Part shown: in pieces, positions 35,359-44,491 of the stretch
Layout of the letters: every line of letters begins with the position of its first letter
Numbering within the stretch: the stretch's first letter is position 1
Assembly (NCBI RefSeq): GCF_027186265.1
Contig: NZ_CP114176.1
Coordinates: 2,914,001-2,978,000, forward strand
Length of the DNA: 64,000 nucleotides
Source of the DNA: Lentibacillus daqui
GTDB lineage: Bacteria; Bacillota; Bacilli; Bacillales; Amphibacillaceae
Direction of reading: 5' to 3'
Notes under the pieces: generated by a model
The model's input: the letters and a program-made list of their open reading frames with translations, nothing else
Told to the model about the DNA's origin: nothing
Database searches by the model: none
Position numbers and translations under genes: made by a program

Positions 35359-36390
35359 TTGGATGAGTCACGTACACAACGACATGAGCGAAAGAAAAAT
35401 GGAAAATGGAAAAAACGAATCATATGGACCCTTCTCATTCTATTTATTATTGTTGTCGGTGCGGGAAGTTATCTATTTTATCAGGCGTATCAAGCGGCAA
35501 AAGGTTCCTATAAGGATTTAAACCGGCCCGGGGAACGATCAGCCCTCCGCCAAGAGGATGTCGCAATCGGCAAAGACCCCATTTCGATTATGCTTATAGG
35601 GTTGGAAAATTACGCGACCAAAGGCGAACATGGCCGGGCGGATACGCAAATGATCATCACCCTTAATCCGCACACCGACAAAATGACCATCACATCGATA
35701 CCACGCGATACACAAGTGGAATTACCTGCTGAAGGTGCCGGACAATATGCTGGCATTCACAAAATCAATGCTGCTTATACGTATGCCTCCATCACTGGGT
35801 ATGATCCAAATAAATTCACGGTAGAAACAGCGGAACGATTGCTTGATATTCCGATTGATGAATATGTAACAGTCGATTTTGACGGTTTTCGTGATATCGT
35901 CGATGCCCTTGGCGGGGTGACTATTAATATAAAAAAAGGTTTTTGGGAAAAAAATATTTATAATCATGATAAACGCATCTATTTCAAACCAGGTCCAGCC
36001 AAACTAAATGGCGAAGAAGCTTTAGCCTTTGTTCGTATGCGGAAACGAGCGGTCAATAGTGAATATCCGCGTGAAGAACGACAGCGACAATTTATCCAAG
36101 CGACTGTTAAACAAGCAATTTCGGTAGGGACCATCTTTAAAATTGGCGAGATTTCTGATATTCTCGGCAAGGATGTGGAAACAAGCTTGTCACCAGGGGA
36201 AATCTATGCCTTGGAAAAAGCATATTCATCGATTGATGCTTCGGGAATTGAAACGATTTCGATTGATGGATCTGATCAAATGATTGGCGGTGCTTCCTAT
36301 TTCATTCCGACCGATCAGGGATTGGCTGATGTTAGCAGGAGGTTGAAACAGGAATTGGAATTGCCGGTGGATAATGAAACAACGCAATAG
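35359..36390 (+). CDS. LytR-CpsA-Psr (LCP) family wall-glycopolymer transferase
   Basis: 343 residues. Basic N-terminus, one membrane helix (about 21-41), then the extracellular LCP domain (about 75-240), with SIMLIGLENY, HGRADTQMIITLNP, ITSIPRDTQVELP, HKINAAYTYA and EALAFVRMRKR, whose arginines and aspartates bind the pyrophosphate of the lipid-linked polymer. Such proteins attach teichoic acid or other polymers to peptidoglycan. TTG start with GGGGTGAT seven bases before. Which of the TagTUV paralogues it equals is not clear. Confidence 0.93.
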   Translation: MDESRTQRHERKKNGKWKKRIIWTLLILFIIVVGAGSYLFYQAYQAAKGSYKDLNRPGERSALRQEDVAIGKDPISIMLIGLENYATKGEHGRADTQMIITLNPHTDKMTITSIPRDTQVELPAEGAGQYAGIHKINAAYTYASITGYDPNKFTVETAERLLDIPIDEYVTVDFDGFRDIVDALGGVTINIKKGFWEKNIYNHDKRIYFKPGPAKLNGEEALAFVRMRKRAVNSEYPREERQRQFIQATVKQAISVGTIFKIGEISDILGKDVETSLSPGEIYALEKAYSSIDASGIETISIDGSDQMIGGASYFIPTDQGLADVSRRLKQELELPVDNETTQ

Positions 36391-36397
36391 TAATGCG

Positions 36398-36440
36398 AAA
36401 ATCCCAAACATGGTGGAAAGAACCATGTTTGGGATTTATA
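36398..36440 (+). terminator. Terminator after LCP gene
   Basis: AAATCCCAAACATGGT and ACCATGTTTGGGATTT form a perfect 16-pair stem, eight-base loop, AT-rich tail. Confidence 0.9.
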
Positions 36441-36637
36441 TATATCGAATAAATATGAATGGAAGTTATTTTTGTTTGTGTTATCCCAGCTTTGGCGGAT
36501 TTTGTCCCGACTTTCGGGTGCGCTCTCCTGTCCTCAGCAGGTTTCCTCCCGTCTTCCAGGTAACCTCTCGCGAATTAAGTAACTTTCCTAGCGGGGGCCC
36601 TCTCCTAATTCAATCGTTTTGAGGTATGCCCCTTCTT

Positions 36638-38218
36638 TTAATTGATTTTTGCTTTTTCCTTATTCCGCAATTCCACCCGGCGGATTTTACCTGATGTGGT
36701 TTTCGGCAATTCCTGAACGAATTCAATCGCCCGTGGATATTTATATGGGGCGGTCTGCTCTTTGACAAAATCTTGCAATTGTTTTACCAGATCAGGATTA
36801 TTTGCATCAACCCCATCTTTCAAAACAACAAATGCCTTGACTATGTTTCCTCGTATTGGATGGGGGCTTGCCACAACGGCACACTCCTGAACATCAGCAT
36901 GTTTAACCAAAGCATCTTCCACTTCAAACGGCCCAATGGTGTAGCCGGAACTCACAATAATATCATCACTGCGGCCTTCAAACCAAAAATAACCATCATC
37001 ATCTTTCTTTGCTTGATCTCCTGTTACATAATATTCTCCCCGATGCGACTTTTTGGTTCGCTCTTCATCCTTATAATATTCACGGAACAATGCCGGACAG
37101 TCATTTTTTACAGCAATATCGCCGACTACCCCAGGGGCAACCGGTTGACCTTCATCATCAATAATCTCGACATCATTTCCCGGCGTTGGTTTTCCCATGG
37201 AGCCTGGTTTCACCTTCATTCCCTCCATGAAACCCAATAACAATGTGTTTTCCGTCTGACCGTATCCATCTCTTACGGTTATATTAAAATACTTGCGGAA
37301 TGTATCAATAACTTCCCGATTGAGCGGTTCACCGGCAGACACAGCACTACGAAGCTTCGAGAGCTGGTATGCCTCCAGGTTGTCCGCTTTTGCCATAATC
37401 CGGTATTCGGTTGGAGTACAGCATAAAACGTTAATCTCCTGATCCTGCAACAGATTTAAATAGGTTTTGGCATCAAATTTTCCATGATAGACAAAGCCCG
37501 TTGCACCAGAGCCGAGCACCGATAAAAACGGACTCCAGATCCATTTTTGCCAGCCTGGACCCGCCGTTGCCCAGACCTTGTCGCCTTCTCTGATACAGAG
37601 CCAATTTTCCGCTGCAGTTTTCAAATGGGCATATCCCCAACCATGGGTATGTACGACACCTTTTGGGTTGGCGGTTGTTCCCGAAGTATATGGCAAAAAA
37701 GCAATATCGTCCCTGGTTGTGTCGGCGATTTCCAACTGATCAGAGGCTTCATCTTTGAGACGATCAAGATAGAGCCATCCTTCAACCGGTTCCCCGACAA
37801 CAAACCGTTTTAGCTGGTCATATTCATGAATTCCCTCATATTGCTCAACAAACGGAAAGTAACTAACAACCGCACGTACCTCACCATGTGTAATTCGGTA
37901 TTGCAAATCTTTTGTTTTTAACATTTCCGAACTTGGAATAATAATAATTCCCGTTTTTAATGCTGCCAAATAGACTTCATAAGCGGCGATCAATCGTGGA
38001 ATCATGACTAATACTTTATCCCCTTTTTTCAAACCGTTATCAAGGAATACGTTGCCAATCCGATTCGCATTTTGCATTAATTGCGCATATGTTTTGCGTT
38101 CATAATTTCCTTGATCATCCTGCCAAATTAATGCCTCACGATCTGATACTTTGGCATAGCGTTCCATTTCCATTACAATATTATAATTTTTTGGAGCAAT
38201 GAGATCTTCCCTGTTCAT
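36638..38218 (-). CDS. Acyl-CoA synthetase (AMP-forming), MbcS/AcsM-like
   Basis: 526 residues. Activates a carboxylic acid through an acyl-AMP to the CoA thioester. Motifs: P-loop PYTSGTTANPKGV, RDGYGQTE, YVTGDQAKKDDDGYFWFEGR and the C-terminal lysine region PKTTSGKIRRVEL. The length and the AcsM-like sequence fit medium- or branched-chain substrates (MbcS type) rather than acetate. The ATG at 38218 is chosen; AGGAG lies 12 bases upstream and a TTG at 38230 would touch it. Confidence 0.88.
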   Translation of the reverse strand: MNREDLIAPKNYNIVMEMERYAKVSDREALIWQDDQGNYERKTYAQLMQNANRIGNVFLDNGLKKGDKVLVMIPRLIAAYEVYLAALKTGIIIIPSSEMLKTKDLQYRITHGEVRAVVSYFPFVEQYEGIHEYDQLKRFVVGEPVEGWLYLDRLKDEASDQLEIADTTRDDIAFLPYTSGTTANPKGVVHTHGWGYAHLKTAAENWLCIREGDKVWATAGPGWQKWIWSPFLSVLGSGATGFVYHGKFDAKTYLNLLQDQEINVLCCTPTEYRIMAKADNLEAYQLSKLRSAVSAGEPLNREVIDTFRKYFNITVRDGYGQTENTLLLGFMEGMKVKPGSMGKPTPGNDVEIIDDEGQPVAPGVVGDIAVKNDCPALFREYYKDEERTKKSHRGEYYVTGDQAKKDDDGYFWFEGRSDDIIVSSGYTIGPFEVEDALVKHADVQECAVVASPHPIRGNIVKAFVVLKDGVDANNPDLVKQLQDFVKEQTAPYKYPRAIEFVQELPKTTSGKIRRVELRNKEKAKIN

Positions 38219-38312
38219 TCTTAGTACCAACTCCTAATATAAAGTATAAATTTATTATAACAAACGTTGCGAAAATTTGATACAGGAAATTTGTTTGGCA
38301 TGAAAGAGATCT

Positions 38313-38363
38313 GATTGATGCTTCTGCCTAATGTGTTGATATGCGCGCTTTGTTCTGGTCGAT
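38313..38363 (-). repeat. Worn ATCRAC mini-array
   Basis: GATTGAT (38313), TGTTGAT (38334) and GGTCGAT (38357), spaced 21 and 23 bases, resemble the ATCRACC arrays on the opposite strand. Confidence 0.3.
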
Positions 38364-38396
38364 TAATAATGTATATCGTATAAAATGCAACCAAAT

Positions 38397-38430
38397 ATTT
38401 TAGGGCGAGAGAATATTCTCTCGCCCTAAA
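38397..38430. terminator. Perfect 34-base palindrome after pdaA
   Basis: TTTTAGGGCGAGAGAAT pairs with its exact complement ATTCTCTCGCCCTAAAA. With flanking A and T runs it can terminate on either strand; pdaA ends 20 bases away. Confidence 0.85.
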
Positions 38431-38449
38431 AAACTGCCGTACCTGTATT

Positions 38450-39247
38450 TTATAATCCGTAAATTGCTTTTGGCAGGTTATTTTTAAGCACTAAATCGTT
38501 TAGGCTTTTTAATTGGTATCCCTGTTTTCTTAATTCCTTAATGATTTTGGATAGCGATTGGGCATTATCAGATGATACGGTGTGCAGCAAGATAATTGCC
38601 CCTGGGTGAATCTGTTTCATGACCTGATTATAGGAATAATCGCCGCCTTTTTGTGATTTGGTATTCCAGTCTGCAAAAGCAAGCGACCAGAAAATATGAA
38701 CATACCCCAAATCATTGGCCCATTTTAAGGATTGTTCATTAAATACCCCTTTTGGCGGCCGCATAAAGGTCATCTGTTTTTGATCGGTAATTTTGGCTAC
38801 CTTTGCTTCTAGTTCCTCAAGCTCTTTTTTCATTTCTGCTTTTGTCAGTGTCGTTAAATCGGGATGATGATAGGAATGGTTACCTACAGTATGTCCTTCA
38901 TTCACCATTCGTTTGACAAGTTCTGGTTCGCTGTCCACATAATGCCCGGTCACAAAAAACGTTGCCGGTACTTTTTCTGCTTTTAATACATCCAGAATAT
39001 CATCAGTATAGCCCTGTTCATAACCATTATCAAAGGTTAAATATACAACCTTGTCACCAGATTCATCGGCATAATAGGCGCCATATTGATGTAATATGTC
39101 GCGATAATGGCCGATTTCCGGAATTTTATGTTCATCATTCTTTTTATATCCCCAACCAAAGCTACCGGCATGAACGGTTGTGTTTGCCTGCAACATGGTA
39201 GTTGCAAATAATATCAGGGATAATATTGTCATTATAAATTTTCGCAT
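38450..39247 (-). CDS. pdaA: Polysaccharide deacetylase PdaA (delta-lactam pathway)
   Basis: 265 residues. Signal peptide (1-27, ending TTVHAG), then a NodB deacetylase fold. The first motif is TFDNGYE instead of the usual TFDDG, as in PdaA; it continues with GHTVGNHSYHHPD (metal histidines), RPPKGVFNE and a final ILLHT. PdaA removes the N-acetyl group of muramic acid so that muramic delta-lactam can form in the spore cortex, which is needed for germination. No sigma-G promoter was sought in detail. Confidence 0.93.
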   Translation of the reverse strand: MRKFIMTILSLILFATTMLQANTTVHAGSFGWGYKKNDEHKIPEIGHYRDILHQYGAYYADESGDKVVYLTFDNGYEQGYTDDILDVLKAEKVPATFFVTGHYVDSEPELVKRMVNEGHTVGNHSYHHPDLTTLTKAEMKKELEELEAKVAKITDQKQMTFMRPPKGVFNEQSLKWANDLGYVHIFWSLAFADWNTKSQKGGDYSYNQVMKQIHPGAIILLHTVSSDNAQSLSKIIKELRKQGYQLKSLNDLVLKNNLPKAIYGL

Positions 39248-39297
39248 AACAACCCACCTGTTTTTTCTTAGCTTTTCAGAAAGGCTGCTATATTATG

Positions 39298-39350
39298 CAA
39301 AAACCTCCTTAACCTTTTGTGTTTGCCTTTCAAAAGGGTCAAAGAGGTTT
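39298..39350 (-). terminator. Terminator after yfkD
   Basis: AACCTCTTTGACC and GGTTAAGGAGGTT pair with two mismatches, and TTTTTGC follows on the minus strand. Confidence 0.75.
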
Positions 39351-39358
39351 GAGCAGTA

Positions 39359-40159
39359 TTAATGTAAATTAAATGCAAAAGAAACGTAATCCTGAATCGG
39401 TGCCCAGGCGCCAATACCTTGTTTGGTTACATTTTTGATGACAATTGATTTTTTACTGCCTTTTAATTCGAGATAGACTTCACCAAATGTGACCTGCCCT
39501 TTTTCACTAACCGCTGGCGCATATGCCTTTAATGTACCTGCTTTTTCTGTCGGTACCGAATAAGTATTTTCTTTTTTGGTATTTTTGCCGATAACTGTTT
39601 TATACGCCAATGGCAATTTTGTTTTGTCTTTTGCTTTCTGTAACATCATTTTCTTTACTTGATCCGGTTCGGAAATTTTGTTCGTTAGTGCACCTTCCAC
39701 TTCTTTTTGTTCCTTTTGGATATAATTCACCTTTTGGTTTTGATCGCCACCGACATTGTTCAGTTCATTCTCATTAATTTGCTGGTATTCCCAGTTAATT
39801 GTTGTTTCCTGTGACTTATAATTTACCGGCCAGCGTCCCAGATAAATCATACCGCGATACCCTACCGCCATAAATGATGGTTTCACTGTTGTTTCATTCA
39901 ACATCTTAATCAAATCCGGATTTTTAATCGGAACATCCACATCTTCAATTAATTCTTTTGTCGCTTTACTGGGCTCCACGATTTCTTGATCTTCCGTTGA
40001 ATTCGGGAAGGTGTTATCCTTGGAGATGTTCAATGCATGGTTTGGCACCTTGAAATCATCTTTGGATTTTTTCTTTTCCGCGGCAAAACTATTTAGTGGA
40101 AACAGTAATAAACATACCATTACGATAAAGACAAACTGATATACGCTCTTTCGGTTCAT
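39359..40159 (-). CDS. yfkD: YfkD family exported protein
   Basis: 266 residues. A signal peptide or anchor (about 5-26, VFIVMVCLLLFPLNSFAAE) precedes a secreted domain rich in charged residues with FMAVGYRGMIYLGRWPVNY and the C-terminal GIGAWAPIQDYVSFAFNL block that identify YfkD. Function unknown. The ATG at 40159 is chosen because upstream in-frame starts give no signal peptide at the N-terminus, and AAAGGAATGGGG precedes it. In B. subtilis yfkD is also near yfkH. Confidence 0.88.
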   Translation of the reverse strand: MNRKSVYQFVFIVMVCLLLFPLNSFAAEKKKSKDDFKVPNHALNISKDNTFPNSTEDQEIVEPSKATKELIEDVDVPIKNPDLIKMLNETTVKPSFMAVGYRGMIYLGRWPVNYKSQETTINWEYQQINENELNNVGGDQNQKVNYIQKEQKEVEGALTNKISEPDQVKKMMLQKAKDKTKLPLAYKTVIGKNTKKENTYSVPTEKAGTLKAYAPAVSEKGQVTFGEVYLELKGSKKSIVIKNVTKQGIGAWAPIQDYVSFAFNLH

Positions 40160-40234
40160 GTGCCCCATTCCTTTCCATTTTACCTTAGTTTCCTCGGACA
40201 CATGAAATTTATACTTGCCGGAAACTTTTCAGAT

Positions 40235-40266
40235 AAAAAATACCCGAGCGAATTTTCGTCCGGGTA
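40235..40266 (-). terminator. Terminator after OsmC-like gene
   Basis: TACCCG and CGGGTA plus inner CGAA/TTCG form a stem with a two-base loop and one mismatch; six T follow on the minus strand. Confidence 0.8.
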
Positions 40267-40373
40267 GATTTGTAATGTATCATGCGTTCACAGACTGTTT
40301 ATCTCCAACTTGCAAATTTTTGATTTCCTCGCACGCTCCGAGATAGAAATATTACAGTCTATAAATTTTCACT

Positions 40374-40766
40374 TTATTTGCTCAACTCAATAACGTGCAG
40401 TTTCTCTTCAATGGCAATACTATCTTCCACTGAACGGATCATGGAACAATTTTTCCGGGAAAGTTCCAGATTACGTTCCAATTTGTCTGCATTCAAGCGA
40501 TGCCCTTTAATCGTAAAGGTCAGTGCAACCCTTTCGATACGATTGGCCACATCCGGATTACGTTCCACGTCTGCATGGACGATTAAATCTTCATAATCGG
40601 TACGCTGTTTATCCAATATTTTTCGAAAAACAGAAGCACTGCAACCTGCAATCGAGGCGACCATTAATTGGAATGGGCGAAATCCATATTGTTCATCACC
40701 TGAAACCGACAATGTTCCAAATTCAAATTCACTTCGCATACCATTATCTTTTAAATAAAAATCCAT
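40374..40766 (-). CDS. OsmC/Ohr family protein
   Basis: 130 residues, cytosolic. OsmC fold with FRPFQLMVASIAGCSASV, carrying the first reactive cysteine (C42), and SRKNCSMIRSVE with the second (about C108), the pair that reduces organic hydroperoxides in this family. It is shorter than classic OsmC and closer to the YhfA-like group, whose substrate is not settled. A single gene with its own terminator. Confidence 0.88.
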   Translation of the reverse strand: MDFYLKDNGMRSEFEFGTLSVSGDEQYGFRPFQLMVASIAGCSASVFRKILDKQRTDYEDLIVHADVERNPDVANRIERVALTFTIKGHRLNADKLERNLELSRKNCSMIRSVEDSIAIEEKLHVIELSK

Positions 40767-40883
40767 ATAATTCCCTCCGATTCAGATATATTTCCTGTTT
40801 TCATCATATCGTAAACTCCCAATTAATTCACATGCCATGATTGATCTTTTATAAAAAAGGCTTGCGTTATTTTTTTAACGCGG

Positions 40884-41045
40884 CTTGATCGAATGCTATG
40901 TTCGCCCAATCAACTTGCAACCTGGCTTGATCAACTTTTTTGCGTTCCCGATCAACTTTGCACTCGAATCGATCAACTTTCTTGCGTTCCGGATCAACTT
41001 TTGGCCTGATCCGATCAACTTTCCTGTGTTTTCGATCAACTTTTA
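40884..41045 (+). repeat. 21-bp phased GATCAACTTT array, 8 copies
   Basis: ATCRA cores start at 40888, 40909, 40930, 40951, 40972, 40993, 41014 and 41035, every interval exactly 21. Six copies read GATCAACTTT plus T, G or C; the first reads GATCGAATGC. Linkers such as TGCGTTCC recur in part. It fills the gap before the amino-acid permease gene. Confidence 0.92.
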
Positions 41046-41097
41046 AAACGCCCCCGCCATCACATTCTTTTGGCGATGGTGCAGTCTGCTATCGTCA

Positions 41098-41790
41098 TTA
41101 AATAAACCTGCTATATCGTTTTTCCAATCGATCTTGTAAGTAGGAAATAAGCATGCAAATTGGCCAGTAAATCAATGCGACCAGAATATACATCGTCATT
41201 GAATCATATGTGCGTCCCGCGACGATTTGTGCTTTCTGAAATAGTTCGGGAACGGTAATTACTGCTGCAAGTGATGTTGCTTTTACCAAGTCCAGGTAAA
41301 CATTCGTAAGCGGTGGGATGGCAATACGAATGGCCTGTGGTAAAATGATATGCCACATTGTTTGCCAGTATCCCATATTCAATGCTGTTGCGGACTCCCA
41401 TTGTCCACCCGGTACACTGCTTAATGCAGACCGGTTGATTTCTGCAATATAGGCAGCACTATTTAGCCCGAATGCCAATGATGCCGCTAAAAAGGCCGAT
41501 AACTGGACCCCGATCACTGGCAAGCCGGAGTATAAAATAAACAGGAAGACCAAAATTGGTGTACCACGCATGAAAGAAATGTAGACGCGTGCCGGCCATC
41601 TGAGTATGATTCGTCCTGATCCACGTGCCAGCGCCAGGAAAAATCCCAATACCAGACCAAGTGCCATACCGATAAAGGAAACTGATAATGTTGCCGGGAT
41701 GCCGCCTAAAAGAAATGGCAAGCTTTCCCATGCCAAATGCCAATCAAACAGCTTGTCCCATTGAATCTGATCAATTTGCCAAGTAAACAT
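41098..41790 (-). CDS. Polar amino-acid ABC transporter permease
   Basis: 230 residues. Five or so membrane helices, the HisM/GlnP family start LLGGIPATLSVSFIGMALG, and the EAA loop GYWQTMWHIILPQAIRIAIP that contacts the ATPase. It begins directly at the end of the binding-protein gene (41790/41791), so the two form an operon. No ATPase gene follows or precedes; the protein must borrow one from elsewhere. Confidence 0.93.
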   Translation of the reverse strand: MFTWQIDQIQWDKLFDWHLAWESLPFLLGGIPATLSVSFIGMALGLVLGFFLALARGSGRIILRWPARVYISFMRGTPILVFLFILYSGLPVIGVQLSAFLAASLAFGLNSAAYIAEINRSALSSVPGGQWESATALNMGYWQTMWHIILPQAIRIAIPPLTNVYLDLVKATSLAAVITVPELFQKAQIVAGRTYDSMTMYILVALIYWPICMLISYLQDRLEKRYSRFI

Positions 41791-42627
41791 CTACTCGATA
41801 CCTTCAATGTCGGTAATATCTGCATCCGGCTTTTGGGAAACATCCTCGCCTGCAAAGAATTTCTCGGATAAGGCAGTGATGGTGCCATCTTGTTTCATAT
41901 CTGCTAATGCCTGATTCACTTTTTTCTTTAATGTATCAGCACCTTTTTCCATCACGACATGTTGTGTATTTGGATAAAATTTTAAATCAGGCTGAATGGA
42001 AATATCCAAATCCGGAAACGCCTCTAATGCAAGTAATTGTAAATAATAATCATTAATAACAACATCCGTTCGACCATTTGCCACATCCCGGAGGTAAACA
42101 TCATTGGTTACGTTCCCATACGTTTTCACCTCGGCACCATATTTCCTGGCGATATCACTGTACACCGTTGTCGCGGCGCCACCGGCTTTTTTGCCCTCTA
42201 AATCTTTCAATGATGTAAAGTCATCCACTTCATCATCCCGCACAATCATCGTTGCGTAGGAGTATTTATACGGTTTACTATAAGTGAAATTCTTCTTGCT
42301 TTCTCCCCTTAATCCTGCCTGGGCAACATCAATTCGTCCCGATTTTAACGAGGCGAACATAGCATCAAAACTTAATTCCTCAAACTTTATATCCAAGTTT
42401 AAACGTTTACCAATTTCCTTCATGATCTCTACATCATATCCTGTTAATTCGTCCGATCCCTCTGGATAATAAGAGGTTGGATAAAGGGTTCCCGGCGTAC
42501 CGACCACCAGTTCACCACTATTTTTTATCTTTTCCCATGCTTCATCCATATCTTTATCACTGGATTTGCCACAGGCTCCAAGTATAATCAATACACAAAT
42601 GACTAAAATAATCCCCCTTACTCGCAA
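41791..42627 (-). CDS. Amino-acid-binding lipoprotein of ABC transporter
   Basis: 278 residues. Lipoprotein signal with lipobox ILGAC (cysteine near residue 17), then a solute-binding domain of family 3: GTLYPTSYYPEGSDELTGYDVE, FDAMFASLKSGRIDVAQAG and GRTDVVINDY. The frame extends upstream, but the TTG at 42627, seven bases after AGGAGGGG, gives the proper short signal peptide. The ligand is probably a polar amino acid, perhaps cystine; this is inference from TcyA/TcyK-like features. Confidence 0.9.
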   Translation of the reverse strand: MRVRGIILVICVLIILGACGKSSDKDMDEAWEKIKNSGELVVGTPGTLYPTSYYPEGSDELTGYDVEIMKEIGKRLNLDIKFEELSFDAMFASLKSGRIDVAQAGLRGESKKNFTYSKPYKYSYATMIVRDDEVDDFTSLKDLEGKKAGGAATTVYSDIARKYGAEVKTYGNVTNDVYLRDVANGRTDVVINDYYLQLLALEAFPDLDISIQPDLKFYPNTQHVVMEKGADTLKKKVNQALADMKQDGTITALSEKFFAGEDVSQKPDADITDIEGIE

Positions 42628-42755
42628 CCTTTCTCCCCTCCTGTATGTACTATGCAATTTACAAAATGATTGTAACAGGTTCACCCAAATAAAACAATAT
42701 ATCAACAAACCTGTATTTATATATCTGTTTCTGTGTTATAGTTCCGGGATAAAAA

Positions 42756-42787
42756 GTAAAAAAGCAGCCACTTGTTTGTGACTGCTA
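42756..42787 (-). terminator. Terminator overlapping end of yfkH
   Basis: AGCAGTCAC and GTGGCTGCT pair around AAACAA, followed by six T; the stem includes the stop codon region. Confidence 0.85.
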
Positions 42788-43606
42788 AACCCGCTGTATT
42801 CGGTTCATAATCGTTGCATTGATGACACCGCCAATGATGATGATAATACCGGAAATATAAAACCAGATCATCAACACGATAACTGCACCAAGACTGCCAT
42901 AGGTTGCGGAATAATTGCCAAGTGTATTGACATAATAGGAAAAAGCCAATGAAACCAATTGCCAGCCAATCGTCGCAAAAATTGCCCCCCAAATGGCCTG
43001 TTTAAAATAAATTTTCGTATTTGGCGCCAATTTATACATTAATATGAGCACAATAAAAATGATCACCGAAGAAATGACCCAGCGCATCGCCGACCAAAAA
43101 TAAATGAAACTGTCGGTGGCACCAAATAATGAGAATAAATATTCACCAATCATTTTCCCGAAAATCGGAAGCAACAGTGATACACAAATAACCACCACCA
43201 TCGCAATCGTCAACACGATCGAGATCAGCCGGCCAAACACAAATGATCGATCTTCCTCAATCTCATGGGCACGGTTAAATGCCTTCATGACTGCTTTAAT
43301 TCCATTGGATGCAGACCAAAGTGTACCAATAATCCCGATCGACAACAGCCCGCCATTTTGATTATTTACCAATTCGCTCATATTGCTGGTAATTAAGTCA
43401 GTGATATCCGCCGGTGCATATGTTTTGATGAAGTCCATCACTGCATCTTCATCTATTGGTAAATACCCAACCAATGTCACCAAAAATAACAGAAAGGGGA
43501 AAAGGGATAATAGTAAAAAGTAGGCAAGTTGTGCGGATAACCCAAATACATCATCATCCAAAATCCGCTGAACTAGCTTTTTTAAAAATGGCTTAGCCTT
43601 TATCAT
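42785..43606 (-). CDS. yfkH: YihY/BrkB-family membrane protein
   Basis: 273 residues with six membrane helices (about 28-55, 90-110, 135-160, 180-200, 210-232, 245-265). It shows the family pattern AQLAYFLLLSLFPFLLFLV, LWSASNGIKAVMKAFNRAHE and YGSLGAVIVLMIWFYISGIIIIIGG. It was once called tRNA-processing RNase BN, an assignment now abandoned; a transporter or envelope role is likelier. B. subtilis yfkH is the counterpart. Confidence 0.9.
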   Translation of the reverse strand: MIKAKPFLKKLVQRILDDDVFGLSAQLAYFLLLSLFPFLLFLVTLVGYLPIDEDAVMDFIKTYAPADITDLITSNMSELVNNQNGGLLSIGIIGTLWSASNGIKAVMKAFNRAHEIEEDRSFVFGRLISIVLTIAMVVVICVSLLLPIFGKMIGEYLFSLFGATDSFIYFWSAMRWVISSVIIFIVLILMYKLAPNTKIYFKQAIWGAIFATIGWQLVSLAFSYYVNTLGNYSATYGSLGAVIVLMIWFYISGIIIIIGGVINATIMNRIQRV

Positions 43607-43643
43607 CGAAAGTCTATCCCCCCTTTTTCACCAATTAGTGGAT

Positions 43644-43845
43644 GTTCAAAAAGTCCGGTAAAAATGACATGCCCCTGCAAAAGGGGTATGCCGACGCCTG
43701 AGCGCAAGCCCGTTTTTAGTCGGCCTTCCTTTGAAGAAGCTCATTGGCTTGCTTTTCCGCTCCTCATGTACCTTTTATGTACACTCCGGTGCTCAAAGCT
43801 ACGCCGCCTAGAACTTCTCGGTCCTTTTTATCCTCCTTTTTGAAC
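43644..43845 (+). repeat. Foldback repeat with GTTCAAAAAG ends, 202 bp
   Basis: It begins GTTCAAAAAG (43644-43653) and ends with the exact complement CTTTTTGAAC (43836-43845). In between lie GTCCGG, GCCCCTGCAAAAGGGGTATGC, GAGCGCAAGCCCGTTTTTAG, TCGGCCTTCC and GCTTTTCCGCTCCTCATG. The same blocks occur in order at 19404-19595, and lone left ends at about 3402 and 4544. No ORF is present, so it would have to be mobilised in trans or act as an RNA. Confidence 0.8.
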
Positions 43846-43853
43846 ACGCACTA

Positions 43854-44159
43854 TTACATGGTTGAATTTATTTCTTTCGGCTCATCCTTCTTAGTAATTT
43901 TATCCAGCGTATCTTCCACCTGTTCCAACGCATTAATCGCATTATCTGCATTTTCATTAAACTTTTGACTGAACTGGTTGCAAGCACTCTGCACATTGCG
44001 AATGGCATCAGTTGGATGTTTTAAATAATAGCTGGTCGTACCTTTTGCTTGTTGCAGCCGTTGTTTGGTGTAGCTTCTTGTCTCTTTATCATATAATGAG
44101 GCTAATCCACCTGCCACAGCACCTAATAGCATACCTAAGTATAATTTTTGTTTGCTCAT
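43854..44159 (-). CDS. YtxH-like small membrane-anchored protein
   Basis: 101 residues. A short hydrophobic glycine-rich helix (YLGMLLGAVAGGLASLY, about 6-22) is followed by a long charged amphipathic region (25-95), the layout of YtxH-type stress proteins. No catalytic residues. GGAGAG precedes the ATG. Function unknown. Confidence 0.75.
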   Translation of the reverse strand: MSKQKLYLGMLLGAVAGGLASLYDKETRSYTKQRLQQAKGTTSYYLKHPTDAIRNVQSACNQFSQKFNENADNAINALEQVEDTLDKITKKDEPKEINSTM

Positions 44160-44491
44160 TACTATCTCTCCTTGTTTTCAGTACTACTTGATCTATACTG
44201 ATTGTACCAAGCTTGCACTGCTTTTTAAATGAAAAATCCTATACTGCTGATCTTTTCTATTTTGGTCATCTAACAGCAGATTATCACGTACCCGTACCAT
44301 TATAACCGATTTTTCATTATCTGTGGAAAAATAGCCCTTGATTATATGTTAACTATCTATACCCGGGTAATGACAATCTGAAACCTGGGATGGATGAAAA
44401 GACGATCCAAACTAAGCTGGATAAGGTGAAACTTCCTTTATGGATCGCACAACTATCCTTTTATACACGCTCTTTTTTTTTAAAAAAACTG
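44160..44491. other. Intergenic stretch, possible gene remnant
   Basis: No intact gene is seen between the YtxH-like gene and niaR. On the plus strand a frame from about 44330 to 44503 reads NDNLKPGMDEKTIQTKLDK followed by a hydrophobic tail; it looks protein-like but has no good start or ribosome site and runs into niaR. Confidence 0.35.
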
